Source of the DNA: Shinella sp. H4-D48
Lineage (GTDB): Bacteria; Pseudomonadota; Alphaproteobacteria; Rhizobiales; Rhizobiaceae
Length of the DNA: 64,000 nucleotides
Direction: 5' to 3'
Assembly: GCF_022637395.1 (NCBI RefSeq)
Contig: NZ_CP093337.1
Location: forward strand, 1,224,001 to 1,288,000
Notes under the pieces: generated by a model
What the model saw: only the letters and a program-made list of their open reading frames with translations
Databases searched by the model: none
Told to the model about the DNA's origin: nothing
Program-made: the position numbers and the translations under genes
Part shown: positions 1 to 7,485 of the stretch, one piece after another
Layout: each line of letters begins with the position of its first letter
Position numbering within the stretch: the stretch's first letter is position 1

Positions 1-2
1 CG

Positions 3-722
3 CGCTCTGCCATCACGATCGCCCAGCTGCTCGCGATGGAAAGCGGGCTCGCCTTCAATGAGAGCTACGGCTCCGTCACCGATGTCACGCGCATGCTCTT
101 CCTCGAGCCCGACATGACGCGTTACGTCATCTCGCTGCCGCTGCAGGCCAATCCGGGCAAGGTGTTCAACTATTCGAGCGGTACGTCGATGCTGCTGACG
201 CGTCTGTGGATGAGTGCGGCCGGCGGACGGGCGCAGGCGCTGTCCTTTCCCTCGCGCGCGCTGTTTGCGCCGCTTGGCATGGCGAGCGCGGTTCTGGAGC
301 CGGACGAAACGGGTATCTTCGTCGGCTCTTCCTACATGTACGCGACGGCGCGCGACTGGGCGCGCTTCTCGCTTCTGCTGCTGAATGACGGGGTCTGGAA
401 GGAAAACCGCCTGCTGCCTCCTGGCTTCGTGACCGCCATGGCGACGCCGACGAAGGCCTCAGGGGGCGCCTATAGCCATATGCAGAGCTGGACGAAGGGG
501 CCGGGGGAAAAGACCGATGCGGAATACGGTCTGCCGCCGGGCTCGTTCTGGATGCTCGGGCATGACGGCCAGTCCGCCGCCATCATGCCCGCCCGCAGGC
601 TTGCGGTAATCCGGCTGGGGCTCACGCCGTCGAAACTCGGCTATCGGCCCCAGCTACTGGTCAGACGCATCCTTGATGTGCTGGATGCGTCGGGCACTCA
701 GGCGGATCAGCCGCCGACTTGA
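3..722 (+). CDS. Beta-lactamase-family serine hydrolase, C-terminal part (5' end outside window)
   Basis: The reading frame is open from the window edge, so the N-terminus is missing. The visible 239 residues resemble class C beta-lactamase/penicillin-binding-protein-like serine hydrolases: ITIAQLLAMESGLAF near the start is the usual segment after the nucleophile, FNYSSGTSMLL carries the second (YSS/YxN-type) motif, and LGHDGQS near residue 180 sits where the third (HxG/KTG-like) motif belongs. The nucleophilic SxxK motif must lie upstream of base 1. These enzymes hydrolyse amide or ester bonds, but the substrate cannot be inferred. Its last 16 bases overlap the 3' end of the convergent SnoaL-like gene. 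Confidence 0.8.
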   Translation, partial: RSAITIAQLLAMESGLAFNESYGSVTDVTRMLFLEPDMTRYVISLPLQANPGKVFNYSSGTSMLLTRLWMSAAGGRAQALSFPSRALFAPLGMASAVLEPDETGIFVGSSYMYATARDWARFSLLLLNDGVWKENRLLPPGFVTAMATPTKASGGAYSHMQSWTKGPGEKTDAEYGLPPGSFWMLGHDGQSAAIMPARRLAVIRLGLTPSKLGYRPQLLVRRILDVLDASGTQADQPPT

Positions 723-1108
723 GCGATCCAGTCGTTGAGGTTGTAGGTGTTGGTGATGCGCGCGACCTTGCCGTCGCGGATCTCGAAGAAGGCGCCGGCG
801 GGCAGCACGTAGGTCTGGCCGTTGGCTTCCGGCAGGCCTTCGTCGGTTGCCAGATACTGGCCGTTGACGACGAATTCGGCCGCACCGCGCGTGCCGTCGT
901 CGTTCGACATGATGACGATGTCGGTCAGCGTTTCGCGATAGCTGCGGTTCATGTGCGCCATGAAGTCGCGGAAGGCGTCCTTGCCGACCTGACGTCCGCC
1001 CTGGTTGATATCGTGGACAACCTCATCATGCAGGAGGTCGAAGAAGGCCTCCATGTCCTGCCTGTTGAAAGCGTCGTAATAGGCGCGGATTGTCTCTTTT
1101 GCTGGCAT
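707..1108 (-). CDS. SnoaL-like / NTF2-fold (ketosteroid isomerase-related) protein
   Basis: A 133-residue protein with the single-domain alpha+beta NTF2-fold pattern. It begins with a helix (IRAYYDAFNRQDMEAFFDLL) and ends with the typical strand series DGKVARITNTYNLNDW. This fold includes polyketide cyclases and isomerases and many uncharacterised small proteins, so no reaction is proposed. I chose the ATG giving MPAKETIRAYY because GAGGGA lies just upstream; an ATG four codons earlier is also possible. It is convergent with the serine hydrolase and divergent from the GNAT gene. Confidence 0.75.
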   Translation of the reverse strand: MPAKETIRAYYDAFNRQDMEAFFDLLHDEVVHDINQGGRQVGKDAFRDFMAHMNRSYRETLTDIVIMSNDDGTRGAAEFVVNGQYLATDEGLPEANGQTYVLPAGAFFEIRDGKVARITNTYNLNDWIAQVGG

Positions 1109-1189
1109 GTCATCCCTCATATCTTTATCTCTCGGCCGAAGCCGACCGACTTATAGCACTGTTCAAGCCCCTGGGAACATTCGCGTATC

Positions 1190-1777
1190 ATGCAAATCAA
1201 GATTGTCCATGGCGACGCCGTGACGCCTTACATCGCCGACCTTGCCCGCCTGCGCATTGCCGTGTTCCGCGCCTTTCCCTACCTCTACGAGGGCAGCGAG
1301 GACTACGAAGCGTCCTATCTTGCGACCTATGCGAAATCGCCCGAAAGCCTGTTCGTGCTGGCGCTCGACGAGGACCGCATCGTGGGCGCTTCGACGGGCG
1401 TGCCGATGACGGACGCCTCCGGCGAGTTCAAGGCGCCGTTCATCGATGCGGGCATCGATCCGCAGACTGTTTTCTATTTCGGTGAATCCGTATTGCTGGA
1501 CAGCTATCGGGGCAGGGGGCTCGGCGTGCGTTTCTTCGAGGAACGCGAAGCCTATGCAGGCCGTTTCGATCGGTTCGACTGGTGCGCCTTCTGTGCCGTC
1601 GAGCGCCCCGCCGGTCATCCTCTGCGTCCGGCCGGCTATGTGCCGCTCGACGCCTTCTGGGGCAAGCGCGGCTATAAGAAGCGCGCGGATCTGCGCGCCA
1701 TGCTTTCCTGGCAGGATATCGGCGAGGGCGAGGAGACCGAAAAGCCCATGACGTTCTGGCTGAAGCCGGCGCGCTAG
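1190..1777 (+). CDS. GNAT-family N-acetyltransferase
   Basis: A 195-residue protein with GNAT architecture: a central strand VLALDEDRIVGASTGVPM, then FYFGESVLLDSYRGRGLGVRFFEEREAYA, where the RGRGLG loop is motif A binding the acetyl-CoA pyrophosphate. A later CAVERP and FWGKRGYKK segment is typical of the C-terminal part. The acceptor substrate is unknown. It starts 82 bases from the divergent SnoaL-like gene and ends 9 bases before the stop of the convergent lytic transglycosylase. Confidence 0.8.
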   Translation: MQIKIVHGDAVTPYIADLARLRIAVFRAFPYLYEGSEDYEASYLATYAKSPESLFVLALDEDRIVGASTGVPMTDASGEFKAPFIDAGIDPQTVFYFGESVLLDSYRGRGLGVRFFEEREAYAGRFDRFDWCAFCAVERPAGHPLRPAGYVPLDAFWGKRGYKKRADLRAMLSWQDIGEGEETEKPMTFWLKPAR

Positions 1778-1786
1778 GGCTACGGC

Positions 1787-2710
1787 TTAGCGCAGGCCGG
1801 TCTCGTCAAGCAGGCCTTTTCGCTTGGCGTGATAGTAGTAGCCCGCCGCGTAGAGGCGCACGGCGCCGTCGTTCTTGTCATCAGCAACCAACCAGGCGCC
1901 ACGCAGATACTTGCCGGCATATTTGATGTTGGTCTCGGCGTCGAACAGGCCCTCGGCCGGGCCTTCGTAGCCCATGCTCCTGGCCGTCGCATACTTGATC
2001 TGCATCAGACCATAGTGGCCGCGGTTATAGGCCCTCGGATTGTAGGTGCTTTCGCGCCTGACGACGCGATGCAGAAGCGATTCCGGAATGCCGTAGAGGG
2101 CGGCATATTTGGTGATGATGTCGTCGATCGGCGTGCCGGACTTCCTGAAGGGCTGTTCGGCGCGCGGCACGACGAGGCCGGTCTGCGTGGTAAGCACCGC
2201 GTTGCTGATCGTCGGCTTGGCCATCGGCACGATCTTGTGTGTCGCGACGAGCTGCTCGAGACCCTCCGGTTCACCCGTGTCGAAGCCCGGCTCCATGACC
2301 GAGACGCCGATAACGGTATCGGTCGCCTGCGGCATTTCGGCGACGGCGACCACACCGCCATTCGTCTGGCCGGCAAGAGCAGCCGTCGCGGCAGCGGCAC
2401 CGGTTACAGCCTTCGTCTCTGTCAGGGCCGAGACGGGGGCATTTTCCGTCGCAGTCGCCACGACGATCGGGGTGGGCAGGGCCATCGCCGTGTTTTCGGT
2501 GCCGGGCTTTGCTACGGGCAGGGCGGCGTAGGCCACTTCCGTCGTCGCGCCGTCGGTGGCGGCAAGCTCCGTCGTCGTGGCTGTCGGCGTCACCGTCTTT
2601 GCCGAGGTCGCATCGTCGGCAACGCTGGCGCAGCCGGCGAGCGTCACGAGGAGGCCTGCACAGGCTAGCGCGGAGATGCGCGCCGGACGGAAAACGGGGG
2701 TATCAGCCAT
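1787..2710 (-). CDS. Lipoprotein lytic transglycosylase (SLT domain)
   Basis: A 307-residue predicted lipoprotein. The start at MADTPVFRPAR was chosen because it puts a proper n-region before the hydrophobic stretch and the lipobox LAGC; a longer in-frame extension upstream would spoil the signal peptide. An Ala/Thr/Val-rich low-complexity linker follows to about residue 180. The SLT goslin-type lysozyme domain starts near residue 215: VVRRESTYNPRAYN holds the probable catalytic Glu, then YGLMQIKYATARSMGY and a GLFDAETNIKYAGKYL motif. It would cleave the MurNAc-GlcNAc bond to give 1,6-anhydro ends. A second SLT protein is encoded at about 7 kb. Confidence 0.85.
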   Translation of the reverse strand: MADTPVFRPARISALACAGLLVTLAGCASVADDATSAKTVTPTATTTELAATDGATTEVAYAALPVAKPGTENTAMALPTPIVVATATENAPVSALTETKAVTGAAAATAALAGQTNGGVVAVAEMPQATDTVIGVSVMEPGFDTGEPEGLEQLVATHKIVPMAKPTISNAVLTTQTGLVVPRAEQPFRKSGTPIDDIITKYAALYGIPESLLHRVVRRESTYNPRAYNRGHYGLMQIKYATARSMGYEGPAEGLFDAETNIKYAGKYLRGAWLVADDKNDGAVRLYAAGYYYHAKRKGLLDETGLR

Positions 2711-2841
2711 GATCGTCGTACTCGGTTTGCCGGGATGCGGGGCGCCGGAACGCCCCTGCTTTTGCAAATCAATCGGCCGTGGCCGTCAGACGCTCTTAAC
2801 CGATCAGGCGCGGCGCGGCAACCCGCCGAACCGGGTCAGGC

Positions 2842-3471
2842 CTAGGCGGAGGCCCGCTTGAGGCCCGCCGTCAGCAGTCCGGCACCAATGAGAAGCGTGC
2901 CGCCCGTGCGGTTGACGACCTTCTGGACCGAGGGTTTCCGGATGGTTTTGCGGGCGGGCGAGGCCACCAGCGCATACGTAAAGGCGTTGAGTGTCGCCAG
3001 CACGAGGAAGGTGATTTCGAAGATCACCATCTGCAGCAGGACGGGCCGGGAAAGATCGAGGAACTGCGGGAGAAAGGCGACGAAGAACACGATGCTCTTG
3101 GGATTGAGCGCGGTGACGACATAGGTGTGCGCGAAGACGCGCAACGGCTTTTCGTCTGCGGGTGCCGCGGCGTCCGCGCCCGCTGCGACGGGCGCGCGCC
3201 ACAACTTGATGCCGAGCCAGACAAGATAGGCGGCGCCGATCCATTTGAGCACGGTGAAGATCGCCGCGGAGGTGGCGAGCAGTGCGCCGAGACCGAGCAT
3301 GGAGGCGGTCATGGCCGTGAAGTCGCCGAGCGCCACGCCTGCAACGGTGGCGCCTGCGGTGCGGCGCCCATGCCCCAGCGCGTAGGAGATGACGAGCAGG
3401 ATCGTCGGACCGGGAATGGCCAGCATGACGGCGGAAGCGGCGGCGAAGGCCAGCCAATGTTCGAAAGACAT
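2842..3471 (-). CDS. LysE/RhtB-family amino-acid exporter
   Basis: A 209-residue hydrophobic protein with about six membrane segments. The signature MLAIPGPTILLVISYALGHG near residue 16 and the segment AAYLVWLGIKLWR near residue 68 are characteristic of the LysE/RhtB superfamily, which exports amino acids or related small metabolites across the inner membrane. The substrate is not predictable. It lies 66 bases downstream of the pfp gene on the same strand. Its Shine-Dalgarno-like GGGGAG forms the 3' arm of a terminator-like hairpin (separate entry), so expression may be restrained at transcription or translation. Confidence 0.85.
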   Translation of the reverse strand: MSFEHWLAFAAASAVMLAIPGPTILLVISYALGHGRRTAGATVAGVALGDFTAMTASMLGLGALLATSAAIFTVLKWIGAAYLVWLGIKLWRAPVAAGADAAAPADEKPLRVFAHTYVVTALNPKSIVFFVAFLPQFLDLSRPVLLQMVIFEITFLVLATLNAFTYALVASPARKTIRKPSVQKVVNRTGGTLLIGAGLLTAGLKRASA

Positions 3472-3504
3472 GAAAAACTCCCCGGATCGATCTTATCCGG
3501 GGAG
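3472..3504 (-). terminator. Terminator-like hairpin that includes the lysE ribosome-binding site
   Basis: On the minus strand CTCCCCGGAT and ATCCGGGGAG form a perfect 10-bp stem with a 7-base loop, followed at once by TTTTTC and the ATG of the LysE-family gene. This is the layout of a Rho-independent terminator for the upstream pfp gene. The GGGGAG of the 3' arm is also the only good Shine-Dalgarno for lysE, six bases before the ATG. The hairpin is read directly; its regulatory role is inferred. Confidence 0.7.
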
Positions 3505-3537
3505 CAAGCCATTCTCTGTTCGGGACGTCAAGCGGGT

Positions 3538-4752
3538 TTAAGCCGCGGGCTTCCACTTCTGGCCGATCACGTCCATCACCTCGCCGAACCACTTTGCAGA
3601 CGTGTCGAAGTGCTTGCCGCCCTTGATGCGCGGGAACTCGATGGTGCGCAGTTTGCCGCCCTGGCCCTCGTCATGGCCGGTAACGCCCGAGACCTTGTTG
3701 AGCGCGCTCTCGACGGCAAGGTCGGTCATGCTCTGGATGAGGCGCAGATCGTCACGGTTGGCCGGTGCCGAGCGGGCATAGTAGCCCGACTTCTGCACCA
3801 TTGAGCGCTCTGCACCCAGAAGTGCTGCGAACTGCTTGGAGAACCAGTTGCCGACATTGATCGTGTCGATCTTCACATGGCCGAAGGCGTCGCGCTTGAC
3901 GGTCTCGCCGGAGGCTTCCCGTTCCGCCACGATGGCGTCGAGGCAGGCGCCTTCCGACACGAAGAGCGTGACGAAGCCGGTGCGCTCCATGATCGCTTTC
4001 AGGCGCTCGGCTTCGGCTGCCAGATTGAAGTCCATTTCTGGCAGGTAGAGGCCATCGATGTTCTTCATCTGCGCGTTCATCATGAAGCCGTCGACATATT
4101 CGTTGGCGCTGGTTTTCTGAATGTATGCACGGGCGGTCGCGGCGGTGAGCCAGCCGCTGTGGCGGCCCATCACTTCGTGCACGACGAGGGTCTTGGGTGC
4201 CGCGCTCTGCTCATTGCTGACATTGTCGAAGAAACCGGCGCCGACTTCGGCCGCCGTCCAGGCGCCGAGCGACTGGCGGATCGGAACGACATCGTTGTCG
4301 ACAGTCTTCGGCAGGCCGACGACGGTGAGATTGTAGCCGTTGGCGCCGAGATAGGCGGCGAGGTCCGCCGCCGTCGTGTTGGTATCGTCACCGCCGATCG
4401 TGTGGAGAATGGTGACGCCGTCCTTGGCGAGGCGCTCGGCGGCAACGCGCAGCGGGTTTTCGCCTTCCTTGACAAGGCCGCGCTTCACGCAGTCGGCGGT
4501 GTTCGTCAGCTTCACACGGCTGTTGCCGATCGGCGAGCCGCCATAGCGGTGCAGGAGGGGAGCCTTCTCGCGCATCTGCGGAGTGATCTCGATGCGATCG
4601 GCGAGCAGCAGGCCTTGATAACCGGAGCGATAAGCGATGAGTTCTATATCCGGCGCCACGTCGCTGTAGCGTTCGATGAGGCCGCCGACCGCGGACGACA
4701 GGCAGGGCGCAAGCCCGCCCGCGGTCAGCATTGCGACTTTCTGCTTTGCCAT
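3538..4752 (-). CDS. pfp: 6-phosphofructokinase, pyrophosphate-dependent type
   Basis: A 404-residue phosphofructokinase. The N-terminus MLTAGGLAPCLSSAVGGL is the nucleotide/PPi loop; TIGGDDTNTTA carries GGDD, where ATP-dependent enzymes have GGDG, and the Asp is associated with PPi as phosphoryl donor. PKTVDNDV holds the catalytic TxDND motif, and MGRHSGWL binds fructose 6-phosphate. It would interconvert fructose 6-phosphate and fructose 1,6-bisphosphate reversibly. The start was moved well inside the open frame to the MAKQKVAML methionine because AGGAGGAATC lies just before it. PPi specificity is inferred from the motif. Confidence 0.9.
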   Translation of the reverse strand: MAKQKVAMLTAGGLAPCLSSAVGGLIERYSDVAPDIELIAYRSGYQGLLLADRIEITPQMREKAPLLHRYGGSPIGNSRVKLTNTADCVKRGLVKEGENPLRVAAERLAKDGVTILHTIGGDDTNTTAADLAAYLGANGYNLTVVGLPKTVDNDVVPIRQSLGAWTAAEVGAGFFDNVSNEQSAAPKTLVVHEVMGRHSGWLTAATARAYIQKTSANEYVDGFMMNAQMKNIDGLYLPEMDFNLAAEAERLKAIMERTGFVTLFVSEGACLDAIVAEREASGETVKRDAFGHVKIDTINVGNWFSKQFAALLGAERSMVQKSGYYARSAPANRDDLRLIQSMTDLAVESALNKVSGVTGHDEGQGGKLRTIEFPRIKGGKHFDTSAKWFGEVMDVIGQKWKPAA

Positions 4753-4903
4753 GATTCCTCCTCGGCTTCTGCACGTCTGGATGGGTTGGCGTTGCTCGTA
4801 GCGCAGAATCCCTTTCAAGGGAAACGGCGCGGCAAACTTATCCGCACTCCATGACGGATTGTCTTCATCGTCCACAGCGTCGGTGCGGCGCACATAAAAA
4901 TCG

Positions 4904-4928
4904 GATGACCCACTTAATGAGGGTCATC
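4904..4928. repeat. Inverted repeat GATGACCC-N9-GGGTCATC
   Basis: Two perfect 8-base arms separated by 9 bases, centred in the divergent spacer between pfp and the TerB-DnaJ gene and followed by an AT-rich stretch. It could be an operator or a hairpin; no regulator is identified. Confidence 0.5.
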
Positions 4929-4992
4929 AAAATTTATTTATCCTGCCCTTCCTGCCTTGCTTTCCCTGCAATTGTCTGATCAAGATCACCTT

Positions 4993-5733
4993 ATGTTCCA
5001 GAATTCGCCCAGTTGCTTCATCAGTGCCGTGTGGGATCGCCTCGTCGGCATGGTCTCGGATGCCGCCAGCAATGTGCTGTCGGGCGTGGTCGAGGCCGTG
5101 CGTACCCTTTTCGAGGGCGATCCGGAGACCCGCCGGCAGGTTGCCTTTTCCGTCGCGATGATCGCGCTCTCAGCCAAGATGGCGAAGGCCGACGGCATTG
5201 TTACGACCGCCGAGGTCGATGCGTTCAAGGATATCTTCAAATATCCCGACAATCAGGCGGCCAATGTCGCGCGCCTCTATAATCTCGCGCGTCAGGACGT
5301 CGCGGGCTATGAAGCCTATGCCGAGAAGATGAAGGCACTGTGCGTCTCCTGCGAGAACAATTGCCCCATCCTCGAGGACATCATAGACGGTCTCTTCCAT
5401 ATCGCGAAGGCCGACGGTCTCATCCATGAGAACGAGATGGCATTCCTCCAGCGCGTCGCCGATATCTTCGGCATGGCCGAGGATCGCTTCGACCAGATCA
5501 CGGCGCGGCACGTGCATGTCAGCGGCCGCGATCCGTACAAGGTACTGGGCGTCAAGCCGAGCGACGATTTCGCCGATATTCGCAAGCGCTACCGCGTGCT
5601 TGCTTCGGAGAACCATCCTGATAGGCTGGTGGCGCGTGGCGTGCCGGCAGAGTTCCATCAGATTGCGAACGACCGCATGGCCGCGCTCAACGCTGCCTAT
5701 GAGGCGATCGAGAAGGAACGCTGCGCTGCATGA
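4993..5733 (+). CDS. TerB/DjlA-type co-chaperone with C-terminal J domain
   Basis: A 246-residue protein. An N-terminal region is followed by a TerB-like helical domain, with paired acidic repeats MAKADGIVTTAEVDAF and IAKADGLIHENEMAFL, and then a C-terminal J domain starting DPYKVLGVKPSDDFADIRKRYR with the diagnostic HPD in SENHPDRL. This is the DjlA-like order found in alphaproteobacteria, but the N-terminus shows no clear membrane segment. It should stimulate DnaK ATPase for unknown clients. The start is uncertain: an ATG twelve codons upstream and a GTG twelve codons downstream are alternatives, and none has a strong Shine-Dalgarno. The stop overlaps the amidase start (ATGA), implying translational coupling. 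Confidence 0.85.
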   Translation: MFQNSPSCFISAVWDRLVGMVSDAASNVLSGVVEAVRTLFEGDPETRRQVAFSVAMIALSAKMAKADGIVTTAEVDAFKDIFKYPDNQAANVARLYNLARQDVAGYEAYAEKMKALCVSCENNCPILEDIIDGLFHIAKADGLIHENEMAFLQRVADIFGMAEDRFDQITARHVHVSGRDPYKVLGVKPSDDFADIRKRYRVLASENHPDRLVARGVPAEFHQIANDRMAALNAAYEAIEKERCAA

Positions 5734-6494
5734 GCGCATTCACATGTGACTATGCCGGCGCCGTCCCCGCGCCGTCGCCGAACTTCGGCGAACGGGCGGG
5801 CGGACGGACCCCCGACATCATCCTCCTGCACTATACGGGTATGGAAACGGCCGAAGGCGCGCTGAAATGGCTGCGCGCGCCCGAAAGTCAGGTTTCCTGC
5901 CATTACTTCGTGCATGAAAACGGGCGCGTCGAGCAGCTCGTGCGCGAGGCCGATCGCGCCTGGCATGCCGGCAAGAGCTTCTGGAAGGGCGAGGTCGATA
6001 TCAATTCGGCCTCCATCGGCATCGAGATCGTCAATGCCGGCCATCCCGGCGGCCTGCCGGATTTCCCCGAAAAGCAGATCGACGCGGTCGTGGAACTGTG
6101 TCTCGATTGTGGCCGAAGGTGGGGTATCGCCCCCGAACGGGTGCTTGCGCATAGCGACGTGGCCCCCATTCGCAAGGTTGATCCGGGTGAAAAGTTCCCT
6201 TGGGAGCGCCTTCATGCGGCAGGGGTCGGGCACTGGGTCGAGCCGTCCACGATTGCCGGCGGTCGCTTCTTCCAGAAGGGGGATGCGGGCCAGCCTGTCG
6301 AGGCCCTGCAGACCATGCTGTCGCTTTATGGCTATGCCATTGAAATCGATGGTATTTATTCGGAAAAGACAGAAGGTGCATTAGCGGCTTTCCAGCGGCA
6401 TTTCCGGCCCGCGCGGGTTGACGGAATAGCCGATTTTTCGACCATCGACACCCTTCACAGGCTGCTCTCCGCATTGCCCCGTCTGGGTGCCTGA
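5730..6494 (+). CDS. N-acetylmuramoyl-L-alanine amidase, AmpD/AmiD-like, with peptidoglycan-binding domain
   Basis: A 254-residue amidase_2-family protein. IILLHYTGM (about residue 33) supplies the first zinc His; SCHYFVHENG and AWHAGKSFW follow; VLAHSDVAPIRKVDPGEKFPW (split in two here for reading) carries the second His and the Lys/Asp of the active site. A PG_binding_1 domain occupies roughly residues 180-250 (FFQKGDAGQPVEALQ, YSEKTEGALAAFQRHF). No signal peptide is seen, so a cytoplasmic role in cleaving recycled anhydro-muropeptides is plausible, though AmiD-like periplasmic action cannot be excluded. It overlaps the upstream TerB-DnaJ gene by 4 bases. Confidence 0.88.
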   Translation: MSAFTCDYAGAVPAPSPNFGERAGGRTPDIILLHYTGMETAEGALKWLRAPESQVSCHYFVHENGRVEQLVREADRAWHAGKSFWKGEVDINSASIGIEIVNAGHPGGLPDFPEKQIDAVVELCLDCGRRWGIAPERVLAHSDVAPIRKVDPGEKFPWERLHAAGVGHWVEPSTIAGGRFFQKGDAGQPVEALQTMLSLYGYAIEIDGIYSEKTEGALAAFQRHFRPARVDGIADFSTIDTLHRLLSALPRLGA

Positions 6495-6516
6495 GCGTAT
6501 ATCGATTTCAGCTAAT

Positions 6517-6531
6517 GTTACGATATGTAAC
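6517..6531. repeat. Operator-like inverted repeat GTTAC-N5-GTAAC
   Basis: A perfect 5-base dyad with a 5-base spacer, located between the amidase and the next transglycosylase, about 190 bases before the latter's start. The size suits a dimeric repressor, but no partner is known. Confidence 0.35.
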
Positions 6532-6657
6532 GGAAGTTTACCGCTTCGCCACATCCTGACCCGATTGGGGATGTTCTTTCCGCTTGCGTTCGTTGCAGCG
6601 CAACATGCGGTCAGGGCCTGATCGCTATCAACAAGGATCAAGACGTTTGCGCGGGAT

Positions 6658-6677
6658 GCGCGGCTTGATAGCCGCGC
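6658..6677. repeat. GC-rich hairpin GCGCGGCT-TGAT-AGCCGCGC
   Basis: A perfect 8-bp stem with a tetraloop in the leader of the second SLT gene, followed by a smaller AAGGC/GCCTT hairpin. There is no strict U-run, so it is more likely a leader structure or the 3' end of the amidase transcript than a classical terminator. Confidence 0.5.
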
Positions 6678-6719
6678 GCCCAAGGCTCTGCCTTTGCGCC
6701 TTTTGGAGACGATAACTCG

Positions 6720-7406
6720 ATGAGAAGACTTTCTGCTGCCATCAGCGCGGCCTGCCTTTTTGCGTCCGTTTTTTCCGCCGGAATGGCGCATGCAGGGCGA
6801 GGCGACTACCGGACGAGCGGCACACAACCCGTTTTGCAAACCTCCACGAAGGACAAGGCCGACAAGGCCAAGAAAGAGCAGGCAGATGCAGCCAAGAAAC
6901 CCCGCAAGGTTTCTGGCAAGCGCAACAAGCGAAATGCCGGATCAGACAAGGGCGATGTCGTCGTCGGTACGCTGAAGACCTACCGCAGCACCGCCGGATA
7001 TCCCAAGGCGGAGAACCCGCTCGTGGCGGGCGTGAAGACTGCGAGCTATTCCGGCCTGATCCAGACCTACGCGAAAACCTATGGCGTGCCCGTCGATCTT
7101 GCCCATGCCGTCGTGCGCATCGAGAGCAATTTCAATCCGCGGGCGCGGGGAAGCGCCGGGGAGATCGGCCTCATGCAGATTAAGCCGGCCACGGCGCGCA
7201 TGATGGGCTATCGCGGGGGCGCCAAGGGGCTCTACGATCCTGAAACGAACATCAAGTTTGGCATGAAGTATCTCGCCATGGCCCATGAACTGGGCGGCGG
7301 CACGGTCTGCGGCACCATCCTGAAATACAATGCCGGCCACGGCGCCAAGCGCATGAACCCGGTCTCCAAGCGCTATTGCGGCAAGGTGCAGAGCTACATC
7401 GACTGA
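6720..7406 (+). CDS. Exported lytic transglycosylase (SLT domain)
   Basis: A 228-residue protein with a signal peptide ending around GMAHA. A Lys/Asp-rich linker follows to about residue 85, then a single SLT domain: VVRIESNFNPRARGS holds the candidate catalytic Glu, GEIGLMQIKPATARMMGY and GLYDPETNIKFGMKYL are the family blocks. A terminal CGKVQSYID with Cys residues suggests a disulfide with VCGTI. It is a periplasmic or secreted peptidoglycan lyase. The start is supported by TTGGAGA twelve bases upstream. A short GGAAAAG/CTTTTCC hairpin lies just after the stop. Confidence 0.88.
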   Translation: MRRLSAAISAACLFASVFSAGMAHAGRGDYRTSGTQPVLQTSTKDKADKAKKEQADAAKKPRKVSGKRNKRNAGSDKGDVVVGTLKTYRSTAGYPKAENPLVAGVKTASYSGLIQTYAKTYGVPVDLAHAVVRIESNFNPRARGSAGEIGLMQIKPATARMMGYRGGAKGLYDPETNIKFGMKYLAMAHELGGGTVCGTILKYNAGHGAKRMNPVSKRYCGKVQSYID

Positions 7407-7411
7407 TAGGT

Positions 7412-7427
7412 GGAAAAGTCCTTTTCC
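7412..7427. repeat. Short hairpin after the SLT gene
   Basis: GGAAAAG and CTTTTCC form a 7-bp stem around two bases, starting 6 bases after the stop codon. It could terminate or protect the transcript, but it is weak and AT-rich. Confidence 0.35.
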
Positions 7428-7485
7428 TTGCCGCTGGAATCGGCGCATCGAAATGTTATGCCTTGGGCAAAGAGTAGGGCGGCAC

